From: Nocardia veterana NBRC 100344
Lineage (GTDB): Bacteria; Actinomycetota; Actinomycetes; Mycobacteriales; Mycobacteriaceae
Assembly (NCBI RefSeq): GCF_000308855.1
Contig: NZ_BAGM01000210.1
Span: 40,874-104,873 of the forward strand
Direction of reading: 5' to 3'
DNA length: 64,000 bases
Shown piece after piece: positions 8,310 through 16,971 of the stretch. Each line of letters begins with the position of its first letter. The first letter of the stretch is position 1. The notes beneath the pieces are model-generated. The model saw only the letters and a program-made list of their open reading frames with translations, did not search any database and was not told where the DNA came from. Position numbers and translations under genes: made by a program.

Positions 8310-9764
8310 GTGCCGGAATTCGATCTCTTGATCGTCGGCGGCGGGCCCGGCGGCTATGTCGCGGCGATCCGCGCGGCCCAGCGCGGCCTGACCGTCGGGC
8401 TGGTGGAAAAGGAACGCCCGGGCGGGGTATGCCTGAACTGGGGCTGCATCCCCACCAAAGCGATGCTGCGATCGGCGGAGGTGTACGAAACAGTCCGAAC
8501 CGCAGCGGATTTCGGCATTCACGCCGACAACCCGCGGGTCGACTTCACCGGCGTGCGGCAACGCGCGGACGACATCGTCGGGCAGCTGACCGACGGGGTG
8601 GCGGGATTGCTGAAGGCCAACGGCGTCACGGTGATCGAGGGTCATGCCCGCTTCATCGCCCCGACCACCGTCGACATTCTCGAACCCGGTCCCTCACCGG
8701 TCTATCCGGACGGGCCGCGCTACGCCGCCGCCCCCTCCGGTGGCCCGACCACCACGGTGACGGCCACCGACGTGATCATCGCCACCGGGTCGACACCGGC
8801 ACCGTTACCGGTTCCGGGCGCCGACCTGCCGGGCGTCGTCACCTCCGACGGTGCGTTCGGTCTGACCGAGGTACCCGACCGGCTGGTCGTGATCGGCGGC
8901 AGCGCGGTCGGAGTCGAATGGGCGACCGTGTTCGCGACCCTCGGCGCCGAGGTGACCGTGGTCGAGCTGCGCGATCGCCTGGTTCCGCTGGAGGACAAGG
9001 ATATCGGCGCCGCCTTGGGGCGCTCGTTCGCCGAACGCGGCATCACCGTCCTGACCGGCTCGACGGTCACCGGTATCGCGCGGACCGGGGAGGCCCTGGC
9101 GGTCGAGGTCGCCGGAACCGCGGCCCGGACCATCGCCGCCGATGTCGTGCTCGTCGCGGTGGGCCGGCGGCCGAATACGGCTCACCTCGGCCTCGAAGCC
9201 GCCGGAATCGCCACCGACGCAAAGGGTTTCATCCCCGTCGACGGTGCACTGCGCACCGCGGTCGACCACGTCTACGCCATCGGCGACGTCACCGGCACCG
9301 CCCTGCTGGCGCACGTGGCCTCCCATCAGGGCCTCACCGCCGCGGATATCGTCGCCGGCCACGACGGGCACATCGACTACGACGTCGTTCCGGCGGCGAC
9401 CTTCACCCATCCGGAGATCGCGAGCGTCGGCCTGACCGAGGACGCGGCGCGCGCCCGCGGCCACGAGGTGATCACCGCGAAATTCCCGTTCTCCGCCCTC
9501 GGGCGGGCCAAGGCGTTCGGCGAGACGGCGGGATTCTGCAAGATCGTGGCCGGCGCCCGGCACCGGGAAGTGCTCGGCGTGCACATCATCGGCCCGTCGG
9601 CCGGCGACCTGATCGCCGAAGGCGCACTGGCGATCTCGCTCGAGGCGACGCTCGACGAACTCGCCGGCACCATCCACGCTCACCCCACCCTCGGCGAGAT
9701 CGGTATGGAAGCGGCCCTGACCGGGCTCGGCCTGCCGATCCACACCGCGCCGCGTTCACGTTGA
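8310..9764 (+). CDS. lpdA: Dihydrolipoyl dehydrogenase (E3)
   Basis: E3 re-oxidises the lipoyl groups of the E2 core and passes electrons to NAD+. The 484-residue protein has the FAD motif GGGPGGYVAA at its start, the redox pair in GGVCLNWGCIPTKAM (Cys41 and Cys46), the NAD-binding block VVIGGSAVGVEWATVFATLGAEVTVVE, the second FAD block VYAIGDVTG, and the C-terminal active-site HAHPTLGEIGMEA. An insertion rich in Pro and Gly near residues 130-150 (EPGPSPVYPDGPRYAAAPSGG) is longer than usual. The GTG at 8310 has GGACGAGGAG just upstream. It is the first gene of a tightly spaced operon; pdhA begins 11 bases after its stop, so this E3 is dedicated to the complex encoded next to it. Confidence 0.95.
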   Translation: MPEFDLLIVGGGPGGYVAAIRAAQRGLTVGLVEKERPGGVCLNWGCIPTKAMLRSAEVYETVRTAADFGIHADNPRVDFTGVRQRADDIVGQLTDGVAGLLKANGVTVIEGHARFIAPTTVDILEPGPSPVYPDGPRYAAAPSGGPTTTVTATDVIIATGSTPAPLPVPGADLPGVVTSDGAFGLTEVPDRLVVIGGSAVGVEWATVFATLGAEVTVVELRDRLVPLEDKDIGAALGRSFAERGITVLTGSTVTGIARTGEALAVEVAGTAARTIAADVVLVAVGRRPNTAHLGLEAAGIATDAKGFIPVDGALRTAVDHVYAIGDVTGTALLAHVASHQGLTAADIVAGHDGHIDYDVVPAATFTHPEIASVGLTEDAARARGHEVITAKFPFSALGRAKAFGETAGFCKIVAGARHREVLGVHIIGPSAGDLIAEGALAISLEATLDELAGTIHAHPTLGEIGMEAALTGLGLPIHTAPRSR

Positions 9765-9775
9765 GGAGCACCATC

Positions 9776-10972
9776 GTGACCACCACCCCGCAGCAGATCC
9801 CCCGCACGTCCGGCCGCCGCACGGCGCGCCGTGCCACCACCGCCGGGCCCGCCACCACCGCCGGGCCCGCCACCACCGCGATGGCCCCGACGTCGCCGGC
9901 CGAGGCTTCCCCGGTCGACCGGACCGCGTCGCCCACCACATCGTTCGCGTCCCGCGTCGCGGCGGAAACTCCCGAAACCCTGCGAAAGCTGTATCGCGAC
10001 ATGCTGTTCGTGCGCCGGTTCGAGGAGCGCACCGCGCAGAGCTACCAGCAGGCGAAGATCGGCGGCTACTGCCATCTCAACCTGGGCGAAGAGGCCACCG
10101 TGGTCGGCCTCGGGGCGGCGATGCGGCCCACCGACTATCTGTTCACCAACTATCGCGAGCACGGGTACGCGCTCGCCAAGGGGATCCCGCCCGGCCGGGT
10201 GATGGCCGAGTTGTACGGGCGCGCCACCGGCACCTCCAAAGGGTGGGGTGGGTCGATGCACATGTACGACACCGCGACTCGGCTCCTCGGCGGCTACGCC
10301 ATCGTCGGAGGCCAGCTGCCCTTGGCCGTCGGCGCGGCCCTGGCCATCGACTACCGCGGCGGGGACGAGGTCGTCGTCTGCCAAATGGGCGAGGGCACAA
10401 CCAATATCGGCGCCTTCCACGAATCACTGAACCTGGCCGCACTCTGGCACCTGCCGATCGTGTTCCTGGTCGTGAACAACTACACCGGCATGGGCACCAC
10501 CGTCGAGAAGTCCTCCGCGGAACCGGATCTGTGGAAACGCGCCGCCGCCTATCGCATGCGCGGCGAACGCGTCGACGGCACCGACGTTCTCGCCGTCCGC
10601 GACACCGCACGCGAGCTGATCGACGCCGCGCGGCGCGACGGCACACCGGCGCTGCTGGAAGCGGTCAGCCATCGGCTCAAGGGCCACTCGGTGGTGGACC
10701 CCGCGAGATATCGCACCGAAGAAGCGGTATCGGCGGCCCGCTCGCACGACCCGATCGACCGGTGGCAGCGGACGCTGCTGGAAACCGGTGTCCTGGACGA
10801 GGATTCGGCCACAGCGCTGGAGTCCGCCGTGGCCGCCGAGGTCGCCGCCGCTGTCGAATTCGCCGACACCAGCCCACATCCGGAGCCGTCGAGCCTGTTC
10901 GACTACACCTACGCCAGCCCGGTGCCCGGCGATTCCCGCCGCCTGCCCGCCGATCCGCTCTTCACCGCCTGA
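9776..10972 (+). CDS. pdhA: Pyruvate (2-oxoacid) dehydrogenase E1 component, alpha subunit
   Basis: This ThDP-dependent subunit pairs with the beta subunit at 10983 to decarboxylate a 2-oxo acid and load the acyl group on E2. It resembles the alpha2beta2 mitochondrial/alphaproteobacterial pyruvate type: FVRRFEERTAQSYQQAKIGGYCHLNLGEEA, then GRATGTSKGWGGSMHMY, then GHSVVDPARYRT around the phosphorylation-loop region. The ThDP motif reads GEGTTNIGAFHESLNLAALWHLPIVFLVVNN, so the usual GDG is GEG. The first 55 residues are low complexity, built on a repeated ATTAGP unit, and precede the folded part. The GTG at 9776 follows TTGAGGAG. Acetoin or branched-chain oxoacid use is possible; motifs favour pyruvate. 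Confidence 0.88.
   Translation: MTTTPQQIPRTSGRRTARRATTAGPATTAGPATTAMAPTSPAEASPVDRTASPTTSFASRVAAETPETLRKLYRDMLFVRRFEERTAQSYQQAKIGGYCHLNLGEEATVVGLGAAMRPTDYLFTNYREHGYALAKGIPPGRVMAELYGRATGTSKGWGGSMHMYDTATRLLGGYAIVGGQLPLAVGAALAIDYRGGDEVVVCQMGEGTTNIGAFHESLNLAALWHLPIVFLVVNNYTGMGTTVEKSSAEPDLWKRAAAYRMRGERVDGTDVLAVRDTARELIDAARRDGTPALLEAVSHRLKGHSVVDPARYRTEEAVSAARSHDPIDRWQRTLLETGVLDEDSATALESAVAAEVAAAVEFADTSPHPEPSSLFDYTYASPVPGDSRRLPADPLFTA
9833..9879 (+). repeat. 18-bp tandem repeat inside the 5' end of pdhA
   Basis: The unit GCCACCACCGCCGGGCCC occurs at 9833-9850 and 9851-9868, followed by a partial third copy. It keeps the frame and encodes the repeated ATTAGP peptide in the disordered N-terminal tail of the E1 alpha subunit. 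Unit gain or loss would change only tail length. Confidence 0.85.
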
Positions 10973-10982
10973 GGACCGACCC

Positions 10983-11975
10983 GTGCCTGTGATGACCTAC
11001 CGCGAAGCGCTGCGCGAAACCCTGCGCGAGGAAATGCGCCGTGACGACGATATCTTCCTGATCGGCGAGGAGATCGGCCTGTTCGAGGGCTCCTACAAGA
11101 TCACCGCCGGACTGCTGCGGGAATTCGGTGAGAAGCGGGTGCGCGACACCCCGATCGCCGAGGAAGGATTCGTCGGCGCGGCCATCGGCGCCGCCATGCT
11201 CGGCCTGCGGCCGATCGTCGAGATCATGACGATCAACTTCTCCCTGCTCGCACTCGACCAGATCGTCAACCACGCCGCGAAGATCTACGGCATGTTCGGC
11301 GGACAGACCAGCGTCCCCATGGTCATCCGGACGCCCGGCGGCGGCGGACAGCAGCTCGGCGCCACCCATTCGCAGAACATCGAGCTCTACTACGCGTTCG
11401 TGCCCGGGTTGAAAGTGGTCGCGCCCAGCACACCCGCCGACGCGCGGGCGCTGCTCAAAGCCGCCATCGCGGACGACGATCCGGTGCTGTTCCTGGAGAA
11501 CCTCGCGCTCTACAACGCCAAGGGCGAAGTACCTTCGCAACTCCCGCCCGCGACCATCGGCAAGGCCGCCGTCACCCGCACCGGCACCGACATCACCCTC
11601 ATCGGTTACTCCCGGATGGCCGCGGTCTGCACGCAGGTCGCGGAACGGCTTGCCGGCGAGGGTATTTCCGCCGAGGTGATCGACCTGCGCAGCCTGCGTC
11701 CGCTCGACCGCGACACGCTGATCCGCTCGGTCCGCCGCACCGGGTGCGCGGTCGTCGGTGAGGACGACTGGCTCACCTACGGCATCGGCGCCGAAGTCGC
11801 CGCCTCGATCTCCGACGGCGCCTTCGACTGTCTCGACGCCCCCGTGCGCCGGGTCGCCATGGCCGAAGTGCCGCTGCCCTACGCCAAGCCGCTGGAGCGG
11901 CTGGCGCTGCCGTCCGCCGATTCGCTCTACGCCGCCGCCGTGGAAACCCTTGCGGCCGTAGGCAAGCGACGCTGA
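10983..11975 (+). CDS. pdhB: Pyruvate (2-oxoacid) dehydrogenase E1 component, beta subunit
   Basis: The 330-residue protein is the partner of the alpha subunit. It has the transketolase pyrimidine-binding part (TYREALRETLREEMRRDDDIFLIGEEIGLFEGSYKITAGL, with the Glu of GEE expected to activate ThDP), the block DTPIAEEGFVGAAIGAAMLGLRPIVEIM, and a C-terminal transketolase domain (ITLIGYSRMAAVCTQVAERLAGEGISAEVIDLRSLRPLD). The GTG at 10983 stands ten bases after the pdhA stop with GAGGAC in the gap; the E2 gene follows ten bases later, so the genes are one translationally ordered operon. Confidence 0.94.
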   Translation: MPVMTYREALRETLREEMRRDDDIFLIGEEIGLFEGSYKITAGLLREFGEKRVRDTPIAEEGFVGAAIGAAMLGLRPIVEIMTINFSLLALDQIVNHAAKIYGMFGGQTSVPMVIRTPGGGGQQLGATHSQNIELYYAFVPGLKVVAPSTPADARALLKAAIADDDPVLFLENLALYNAKGEVPSQLPPATIGKAAVTRTGTDITLIGYSRMAAVCTQVAERLAGEGISAEVIDLRSLRPLDRDTLIRSVRRTGCAVVGEDDWLTYGIGAEVAASISDGAFDCLDAPVRRVAMAEVPLPYAKPLERLALPSADSLYAAAVETLAAVGKRR

Positions 11976-11985
11976 GAGGAATTCA

Positions 11986-13284
11986 GTGCCCGACATCACC
12001 ATGCCCCGGCTCTCCGACACCATGGAAGACGGCGTCGTCGCCAACTGGCTCAAACAGGTCGGCGACACGGTCACCCGCGGAGACGTCCTCGCCGAGATCG
12101 AAACCGACAAGGCCCTGATGGAACTGGAGGCCTACGAGGACGGCATCCTCGAACACATCATCGCCGAGGCCGGCACCCGCGTGCCGATCGGCGAGCCGAT
12201 CGCCGTCCTGGGCGACGGCAGCGGAAAAGCCGCGGCGTCCGGCCCGACATCGACGCCCGACCGGCGGACCGCGGCCGTACCGGCCGGGAAGGACACCGCG
12301 CCGTCGCCCGCTCCGACCCGCATCGAGCCCGCCGTGATGCCGGCGCCACCGGCTGCGGCACCGGCCGCCGATACCACCCGCCCTAAATCCTCCCCCCTGG
12401 CGCGCAAGGTCGCCCGGGAACTCGGTGTCGACATCACCACCGTCACCGGAACCGGACCGGGCGGACGGATCACCCGCATCGACGTCGAAAACGCCCATGC
12501 CGCAATCGCTCCCGCCACTTCACCGCCCACCACGGCACCGCCCGCCGCACCGGCGATCACGGCATCGGACACGGCCGGCCCCCCGGCGTCCGGTGACTTC
12601 GACGAGATCCCGCTGACCACCATCCAGCGCGTATCCGCCACCCGTCTCGCCGAGAGCAAACAGCAGGCGCCGCACATCTACCTGACCAGCGCGGTCGACG
12701 TCACCGAGTTGCTGGCCTTCCGCTCGCAGATCAACGACACCCTCGGCGCAACCGGGGCCGGGCGAATCAGCGTCAACGACCTGCTCGTCAAGGCGGTGGC
12801 GACCGCGCTGCGCGCCAACCCCGCGGTCAATGTCACCTTCGCCGGCGCCACCCTGCGCCGGCATCACGGCATTCACCTCGGCGTTGCCGTGGCCACGCCC
12901 TCGGGCCTGCTCGTCCCCGTGATCCGCGACGCCGACCGCAAGGCCGTCTCGGCCATCGCCGCCGAAACCCGGGACAAGGCCGCACGCGCCCGCGACCGCA
13001 AACTCCGTGCCGAGGAGATGACCGGCGGTACCTTCACCATCTCCAACCTCGGCATGTACGGCATCGAACATTTCACCGCGGTCATCAACCCGCCCGAGGC
13101 CGCCATCCTCGCGGTCGGCGCCGCCGGCGACGAACTGCGCCTCGACGGCGGCCAGGTCGTGACCCGAAAGATCCTGCGCCTCACCATGTCCGCCGATCAC
13201 CGAGCGATCGACGGCGCTGTCGCCGCCGAATTCCTCGCCCAACTCCGAGACCTGCTCGAACACCCCCTGCGGATTGTGACCTAG
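11986..13284 (+). CDS. pdhC: Dihydrolipoyl acyltransferase (E2) of the 2-oxoacid dehydrogenase complex
   Basis: E2 forms the core of the complex and transfers the acyl group to CoA. One lipoyl domain occupies residues 1-80 with the lipoylated Lys42 in EIETDKALMELEA. A Pro/Ala-rich linker follows, then a peripheral-subunit-binding domain near residues 130-170 (SSPLARKVARELGVDITTVTGTGPGGRITRIDVENA), a second linker, and the catalytic domain from about 200 to 432 with the active-site SADHRAIDG (His405, Asp409). Length and order fit an acetyltransferase with a single lipoyl domain. The GTG at 11986 has GAGAGGAATT in front. This is the last gene of the operon. Confidence 0.93.
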   Translation: MPDITMPRLSDTMEDGVVANWLKQVGDTVTRGDVLAEIETDKALMELEAYEDGILEHIIAEAGTRVPIGEPIAVLGDGSGKAAASGPTSTPDRRTAAVPAGKDTAPSPAPTRIEPAVMPAPPAAAPAADTTRPKSSPLARKVARELGVDITTVTGTGPGGRITRIDVENAHAAIAPATSPPTTAPPAAPAITASDTAGPPASGDFDEIPLTTIQRVSATRLAESKQQAPHIYLTSAVDVTELLAFRSQINDTLGATGAGRISVNDLLVKAVATALRANPAVNVTFAGATLRRHHGIHLGVAVATPSGLLVPVIRDADRKAVSAIAAETRDKAARARDRKLRAEEMTGGTFTISNLGMYGIEHFTAVINPPEAAILAVGAAGDELRLDGGQVVTRKILRLTMSADHRAIDGAVAAEFLAQLRDLLEHPLRIVT

Positions 13285-13309
13285 GCGCCACCGCGCGGTC
13301 ACAACCATC

Positions 13310-13359
13310 GAAGCCGGGCGACGCCACTCGCACACCCCCGGGCACCGCCGCCCGGCTTC
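13310..13359 (+). terminator. Long inverted repeat closing the dehydrogenase operon
   Basis: Perfect 11-bp arms GAAGCCGGGCG (13310-13320) and CGCCCGGCTTC (13349-13359) are separated by 28 bases. It starts 25 bases past the E2 stop, so it can act as a transcript end or a 3' stabilising hairpin. There is no strong T run. Confidence 0.45.
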
Positions 13360-13446
13360 ACCCCTCACCTCCCAGCGCGGATCCGGACGCCGCTCGACCG
13401 GAGTGCCCCGAGGCCCAGCGCCGGGCTCGACGAGCCGGTTCGGGCC

Positions 13447-13468
13447 TATAATTAATTAGATAGGCTAA
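13447..13468 (+). promoter_or_regulatory. Promoter -10 TATAAT with overlapping TTAG-N5-CTAA element
   Basis: A perfect TATAAT (13447-13452) lies in a short AT-rich island about 110 bp upstream of the MFS gene. An imperfect dyad TTAG-ATAGG-CTAA (13456-13468) covers the expected start of transcription. The dyad could be an operator for a repressor not encoded next to it. It does not fit the 19-bp iron box well. Confidence 0.45.
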
Positions 13469-13563
13469 ACAACGTGGCGTGCGTCACATTCGCCCGCCGA
13501 GCCCATCCGGCAACCGCGCGTTGCCCTCACCGAACAAGGAGCTGAACAGCAGGAAAGGCAGTC

Positions 13564-14940
13564 TTGACCGCGATCCGCACCGACGCCGGCCCCGTCATCG
13601 ACCCACCTCGGCCCGATCTGCCCGCCCCGGCGGCCGATCCGCCGACGCGCGTGGGCGGGATGTTCGCCTCGCTCGCCGTCCCCAATTACCGCTACTACTT
13701 CGCCGGTCAGGTGGTGTCCAATACCGGCACCTGGATGCAGCGGATCGCGCAGGACTGGCTGGTGCTCGGTCTCACCGGCAGCTCGTTCGCGGTCGGCATC
13801 ACCACCGCCATGCAGTTCCTGCCGATGCTGCTGTTCGGTCTCTACGGCGGGGTCATCGCCGATCGCTTTCCCAAGCGGGGTCTGCTGGTCATCACCCAGG
13901 CCACGATGGGCGTGCTCGCCGCCGTACTCGCCGTCCTGACGCTGACCGGTGCGGTCGAGGTGTGGCACGTGTACCTGCTGGCGCTGTTGCTGGGCATGGT
14001 GACGGTGGTCGACAATCCGACCCGGCAGTCGTTCGTCCCGGAAATCGTCGGCACCCAGCGGCTACGCAACGCCGTCAGCCTGAACTCCGCGAACTTCCAG
14101 GCCGCCCGGCTGATCGGGCCCGCGGTCGCCGGCGCCCTGATCGCCGCGGTGGGGTCCGGCTGGGCCTTCGTGATCAACGCCTGCTCGTTCGCGGCCGTCA
14201 TCGCCGGTCTGCTGGCAATGCGGCCCGCGGAGTTGACCCCGGTGCCCCGCCTGCCGCGCCGGAAAGGGCAACTGCGCGAAGGCCTTCGCTACGTGGGCGC
14301 CCATCCGCACCTGCTCTGGCCCATCGTCATGGTGGGGTTCATCGGCACTTTCGGGTACAACTTCCCCACTGTTTTATCCGGATTCGCGTATCACGTCTTC
14401 GACGTCGACGCCGGAAAGTACGGTCTGCTCAACACCGCGCTGGCCGCGGGATCGCTCGTCGGCGCACTCCTGGCCAGCCGTCGCGGGCGGGTGCGGATGC
14501 GGATGCTGGTCGCCACGGCCGTCGGCTTCGGCGTGCTGGAGGCGGTCACCGCGTTCGCTCCCGAGTACTGGCTGTTCACCGTACTGCTCACGGTGGTGGG
14601 TCTGCTCGGCCTCACCTTCAACACCTCCGGCAACTCGATGGTGCAGCTCGAGACCGACCCGACCATGCGCGGCCGGGTGATGTCGCTGTACATGATGGTG
14701 TTCACCGGAGGCACCCCGATCGGCGGCCCGATCGTGGGCTGGCTCACCGAACAGTTCGGTCCCCGGTTCGGATTGTTCGCCTGTGGGGCGGTCTCCGCGG
14801 CGGCCGCCGCACTGATCGGTCTCATACTCGCCCGAGCGGCCGGGCTGCGAGTGCGGCTCCGCGGCGGCAGGATCTCGCTGGTCGCCCGCGAGGAACCGAC
14901 GACATCCGACCGGAAGGTGACCGCCGCCGTCGCACAGTAG
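13564..14940 (+). CDS. MFS exporter of the EntS-like type
   Basis: The 458-residue protein resembles 12-TM major facilitator exporters of the enterobactin-exporter (EntS-like) group. The N-terminal block FASLAVPNYRYYFAGQVVSNTGTWMQRIAQDWLVLGLTGS is characteristic, followed by YGGVIADRFPKRGLLVITQ (loop 2-3 motif) and VDNPTRQSFVPEIVG. It probably exports a small molecule with proton exchange; the substrate is not visible and no siderophore genes adjoin it. The TTG at 13564 is chosen because AGGAAAGG lies seven bases upstream. A Pro/Ala-rich cytosolic tail of about 30 residues precedes the first membrane segment. It is convergent with the APC permease at 15053. Confidence 0.85.
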   Translation: MTAIRTDAGPVIDPPRPDLPAPAADPPTRVGGMFASLAVPNYRYYFAGQVVSNTGTWMQRIAQDWLVLGLTGSSFAVGITTAMQFLPMLLFGLYGGVIADRFPKRGLLVITQATMGVLAAVLAVLTLTGAVEVWHVYLLALLLGMVTVVDNPTRQSFVPEIVGTQRLRNAVSLNSANFQAARLIGPAVAGALIAAVGSGWAFVINACSFAAVIAGLLAMRPAELTPVPRLPRRKGQLREGLRYVGAHPHLLWPIVMVGFIGTFGYNFPTVLSGFAYHVFDVDAGKYGLLNTALAAGSLVGALLASRRGRVRMRMLVATAVGFGVLEAVTAFAPEYWLFTVLLTVVGLLGLTFNTSGNSMVQLETDPTMRGRVMSLYMMVFTGGTPIGGPIVGWLTEQFGPRFGLFACGAVSAAAAALIGLILARAAGLRVRLRGGRISLVAREEPTTSDRKVTAAVAQ

Positions 14941-15052
14941 CCGGGGCGCCCTGGGTGGCGGCGCGACAAGCATGGCACCTGATGACGCCCGGCTCAGCCT
15001 GGAGCACCATCCCGAGGGCGAGGCGAGGACCGCGGGTGCCCGAGCGGCGATA

Positions 15053-16393
15053 TCAGCTCGGATCGAGGACGTCCGCGCCCCGGGATCGGTCGTGCGATTG
15101 CCGGTCGGCGGAGCGCCGGGAGCGCAGGGTGTTCACGACCGCGAGCCCGACGCCCAACCCGACCAGGATCAGCCCGCGCGCCCAGATCGCGGCCTCGATC
15201 CGCGTGAACAGGTACAGACACGAGGCGAGGGCGAGCCACGGAACGACAGTGGGCGCGCGGAAGTGGTCGGTATCGACCGGGTGCCGGCGCTCGAGCAGCA
15301 CCGAACAGTTCACCGCGGTGAAGACGACCAGCAGCAGCAACACCAGCGTCTCGGCCAGGACGGCGACCTCGCCGGTGAGCGCGAGCGCGATCGACACCGA
15401 CGTCGTGACCACCACCGCGACCCATGGTGTGCGGCGGCCGGGGAGCAACCGGGTCAGCACCGCCGGCAGGAGTCCGTCGCGGGCCATACCGTAGGCGAGC
15501 CGGGAGGCCATGATTCCGGTGAGCAAGGCCCCGTTGGCCACCGCGACCAGCGCGATCACACTGAACAACCGTTCGGGCACCCCACCGGCCCGCCGCACCA
15601 CTTCGAGCAACGGGCCGCTCGACCGGGCCAGCTCGTCGGTCGGCACCGCGGCGGCGGCGACCACGCCGACCGACACGTACACCACGCCGGCGGTGAGCAG
15701 CGCGCCGAACAGGGCGGCCGGGTACGAACGCCGCGGATCACGCACTTCCTCGGCCAGGTTCACCGACGTCTCGAAGCCCACGAAGGAGTAGAAGGCCAGC
15801 ACCGTACCGGCCAGGACGGCCAGGACCGGACCGTGCTGCGGTGTGCCGATGTCGGTGAGCCGCCCGGGATCGGCGTCGCCCCGCAGCAGCAACCACGCGC
15901 CGAGCCCGATGATCAGCACCAGCCCACCGAGTTCGATCAGGCTCGCCGCGACATTCGCGGTCAGCGATTCCTTGATCCCCCGGATGTTCAGCAGCGCCAG
16001 CGCGACCAGGAAGACGATGATCACCACCGCGGTCGGCGCCGAGACCAGCGCCTGCAGATAATCACCGGCGAAGGCGCGGGCCAGCGCTCCCACCGACACC
16101 ACTCCCGCCGCCAGCATGCAGAAGCCGACCAGGGACCCCGCCGCCGGGCCGAGCGCCCGGGTCGCGTAGTGCGCGGAACCGCCCGCTCGCGGATACTTCG
16201 TCGCCAGTTCGGCATAGGATGCGGCCGTCAGCGTGGCCAAGCCCAGGGCGACGGCCAACGGCAGCCACACCGCACCCCCCGACGCCTCGGCCACGGATCC
16301 GACCAGCACATAGACCCCGGCTCCGAGCACGTCACCGAGAATGAAGAAATACAGCAGCGGCGTGCTCACGGTGCGTTTCAGGGAACGAGGCAT
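15053..16393 (-). CDS. APC-superfamily amino acid permease
   Basis: The 446-residue protein is a multi-spanning amino acid/polyamine/organocation transporter. The first segment has LLYFFILGDVLGAGVYVLVGS, with the unwound glycine-rich stretch of APC proteins, and the loop YAELATKYPRAGGSAHYATRALG is the family hallmark. FYSFVGFETSVNLAEEVRDPRRSYP is the conserved mid-protein signature. Eleven or twelve hydrophobic segments are present. It most resembles cationic or broad-range amino acid permeases, but specificity is not readable. The ATG at 16393 has only a weak ribosome site (GGCCGGT). The next gene downstream is convergent. Confidence 0.88.
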   Translation of the reverse strand: MPRSLKRTVSTPLLYFFILGDVLGAGVYVLVGSVAEASGGAVWLPLAVALGLATLTAASYAELATKYPRAGGSAHYATRALGPAAGSLVGFCMLAAGVVSVGALARAFAGDYLQALVSAPTAVVIIVFLVALALLNIRGIKESLTANVAASLIELGGLVLIIGLGAWLLLRGDADPGRLTDIGTPQHGPVLAVLAGTVLAFYSFVGFETSVNLAEEVRDPRRSYPAALFGALLTAGVVYVSVGVVAAAAVPTDELARSSGPLLEVVRRAGGVPERLFSVIALVAVANGALLTGIMASRLAYGMARDGLLPAVLTRLLPGRRTPWVAVVVTTSVSIALALTGEVAVLAETLVLLLLVVFTAVNCSVLLERRHPVDTDHFRAPTVVPWLALASCLYLFTRIEAAIWARGLILVGLGVGLAVVNTLRSRRSADRQSHDRSRGADVLDPS

Positions 16394-16512
16394 ACCGGCC
16401 AGATACCCGCCGCGGGCTCGGCGAAGCGGTTATGTCGGTCTCGCCACCCCGAGGATCCGCGGCCGTGCGTCCGGCCCGGCCGCCGCCGAACCGGTACGGG
16501 TATTGCTCGTCG

Positions 16513-16902
16513 CTACCCGCGCACCGGCGCGTCGGTTCGACGGGCGCACTCCAATTCCACCCAGCGGCAGATGATTTCGACGACATACTCCCGTTCGCGG
16601 TCGGTCAGGTCGTGCCCCTTGGCGATGCCGTGCGTGCGCTGCAGGCAGCCGCGGCAGCACGTGCCGGTGGCATGTTGCGCGCGGAAAACCGGATGGCCAC
16701 CCCAGGGTGTCTGTTTTCCGTCTCGGGCGGGATGTGCCGGTGCGAGTCGCCGGCCGATGAGATCGACCGCGTGCTCCCGCACGACCTTCATCCCGCGCAG
16801 CGCGACGAACTCGACCTCGGGTGCGCGCAGGTGGAACTTCGCCCGGAACGGGTGCCGGGCGATCTCGTTCAGGCGAGCATCGAGCTCCGCGCGATCCGAC
16901 AT
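16513..16902 (-). CDS. DUF4186-family protein
   Basis: This 129-residue protein matches the DUF4186 pattern as I recall it: HPFRAKFHLRAPEVEFVALRGMKVVREHAVDLIGRRLAPAHPARDGKQTPWGGHPVFRAQHATGTCCRGCLQRTHGIAKGHDLT. The CCRGC pair with nearby His residues suggests a small metal site. No biochemical role is known to me. The ATG at 16902 is used; a GTG one codon earlier is also possible. It lies downstream of the caspase-like gene in the same direction, 69 bases away, so it could share its transcript. Confidence 0.82.
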   Translation of the reverse strand: MSDRAELDARLNEIARHPFRAKFHLRAPEVEFVALRGMKVVREHAVDLIGRRLAPAHPARDGKQTPWGGHPVFRAQHATGTCCRGCLQRTHGIAKGHDLTDREREYVVEIICRWVELECARRTDAPVRG

Positions 16903-16971
16903 CACGCTTCCAGCCTAGATCGGGGGTCCGACCCGGCCGGTGTACCGGACCGGCGCCGGGCCGGCCTGCCG

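Noticed and set aside
8429..10972. One very long frame upstream of and including pdhA
   Set aside because: The part before 9776 is an Arg-rich shadow of lpdA in another frame; the true start is the GTG at 9776 behind TTGAGGAG.
13456..13468. Possible IdeR iron box upstream of the MFS gene
   Set aside because: Only the core TAGGCTAA matches the 19-bp iron-box pattern; both outer arms fail, and the dyad has a different spacing.
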